Source: a bacterium (GTDB lineage: Bacteria; Pseudomonadota; Alphaproteobacteria; Rhizobiales; Xanthobacteraceae). From it: a stretch of 5,536 nucleotides of DNA. Location of the stretch: positions 1 to 5,536 of the forward strand of contig JAQSDT010000207.1 in the NCBI GenBank assembly GCA_029946075.1. The letters are read 5' to 3'. Shown one piece after another: positions 4,853 to 5,536 of this stretch. The position numbers were made by a program, and so were the translations under genes. How positions within the stretch are numbered: the first letter of the stretch is position 1; each line of letters begins with the position of its first letter. Under the pieces are notes generated by a model. The model saw nothing but the letters and a program-made list of their open reading frames with translations, had not been told where the DNA came from and did not search any database.

Positions 4853-5536
4853 GTGCTGAGATATCCATCGTTGCGAGCACCGCTCGATCTCCTGTTCTTC
4901 GCCTGCTGTATCGCGCTGACGGCCGACGTGCTGGTCCCGGAGATCTGGGGCAACGGCAAGACCAAGGACTATCCGTTGTGGTTCTGGGCCGGGCAGCAGG
5001 TGCTGCAGGGCAAGAATCTTTATCCCGACGATCCTGCCGCCTATTTCGACTTCATCTATCCGCCGCTGTCGGCCGTGCTGCTCGCGATTCCGGGCTTCTT
5101 CGGCAAACTCCCGCTGTATGTCGGTCTGTGTCTTCTCAACGTCGTCGCGTGGTGGATGACGGCGCAATTCTCGCACGCAATGGCCGGATCGGGTCGGAAG
5201 CCCGGGCCGTGGCTGGAGGCGCTGCCGGGTTTCGTCACGGTGACCTTCGTGTTCGACATGTTCGACCTCGGACAGCCGAACCTCGTGCTGCTGGCGCTGA
5301 TGCTGTACGGCTTCTGGCTGCTGCGCGACCGGCGCGGATGGTGGGCGGGATCGATGTTCGCGCTCGCCACCGCCATCAAGGTATTTCCGGTGGCGGTGCT
5401 GCCTTATCTGTTGTGGCGGCGGCAATGGGCCGCGGCCGTCAGCATGCTGGCCTTCGTCGTTGTGTTCCTGTTCGTGCTGCCGGCGCCGTTTCGCGGCTTC
5501 CAGCATAACGCCGCCGAACTGAAGACCGGGTATCCG
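4853..5536 (+). CDS. GT87/DUF2029 polyprenyl-phosphate-mannose-type mannosyltransferase-like membrane protein, 5' part
   Basis: The window shows 228 codons from a GTG start and the gene runs off the right edge; family members are usually near 400 aa. It is a polytopic inner-membrane protein of the GT-C class, which transfers a sugar from a polyprenyl-phosphate donor on the periplasmic face. Recognisable parts are a first membrane segment (about 11-29), then KDYPLWFWAGQQVLQGKNLYP (38-58) with D39 as the candidate catalytic acid. FIYPPLSAVLL (67-77), DLGQPNLVLLALMLYGFWLLR (138-158) and ATAIKVFPVAVLPYLLWRRQW (172-192) follow, with another membrane helix at 194-212. These motifs are characteristic of DUF2029. 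The acceptor cannot be told from the sequence. It probably shares a transcript with the upstream ATPase. It lies in the same frame as that gene, separated by its TGA and 14 codons. Confidence 0.88.
   Translation, partial: MLRYPSLRAPLDLLFFACCIALTADVLVPEIWGNGKTKDYPLWFWAGQQVLQGKNLYPDDPAAYFDFIYPPLSAVLLAIPGFFGKLPLYVGLCLLNVVAWWMTAQFSHAMAGSGRKPGPWLEALPGFVTVTFVFDMFDLGQPNLVLLALMLYGFWLLRDRRGWWAGSMFALATAIKVFPVAVLPYLLWRRQWAAAVSMLAFVVVFLFVLPAPFRGFQHNAAELKTGYP

Noticed and set aside
3107..5506. A 799-codon open frame on the minus strand, antisense to the ATPase and GT87 genes
   Set aside because: Its translation is dominated by R, H, Q, E, D and G with no recognisable domain, as expected for the mirror of a GC-rich gene. 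The plus strand carries clear Walker motifs and GT87 motifs over the same span.

Overview
The window looks like a chromosomal housekeeping segment from a GC-rich alphaproteobacterium. The best fit from protein character is the Bradyrhizobium/Rhodopseudomonas group, but this is an inference from remembered family features, not a database match. Codon use is uniformly high-GC. I see no insertion sequence, tRNA, rRNA, CRISPR array or other sign of recent transfer.

Left part, minus strand (positions 2836 down to 1). In transcription order it holds a 121-aa DUF2267-like protein and a 135-aa DUF4332 helix-hairpin-helix protein. The compact folate cluster folP-folB-folK follows, and then the first 42 codons of a methylmalonyl-CoA mutase small subunit. 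The three folate genes are physically coupled: folP and folB overlap as ATGA, and folB and folK are separated by a single base. They encode dihydropteroate synthase, dihydroneopterin aldolase and HPPK. Aldolase and HPPK make the pterin pyrophosphate that the synthase joins to p-aminobenzoate.

Centre (2837-3181). This 345-bp divergent intergenic region carries no convincing gene. It contains three inverted repeats in close succession (2927-2996) and a good -10 box (TATGAT) for the rightward genes.

Right part, plus strand (3182-5536). A 542-aa HerA/FtsK-type ATPase of the DUF853 (YjgR-like) family has intact Walker A and B motifs and a glycine-zipper C-terminus. It is followed 42 bp later, without a visible terminator, by the 5' part of a multi-spanning membrane protein of the GT87/DUF2029 mannosyltransferase-like family, which runs off the window.

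I found no clear new multi-gene system. The items most worth a second look are the intergenic dyad cluster, the absence of a ribosome site (possible leaderless start) at folP, the glycine zipper on the ATPase, and the uncharacterised DUF2267/DUF4332 pair upstream of the folate genes.
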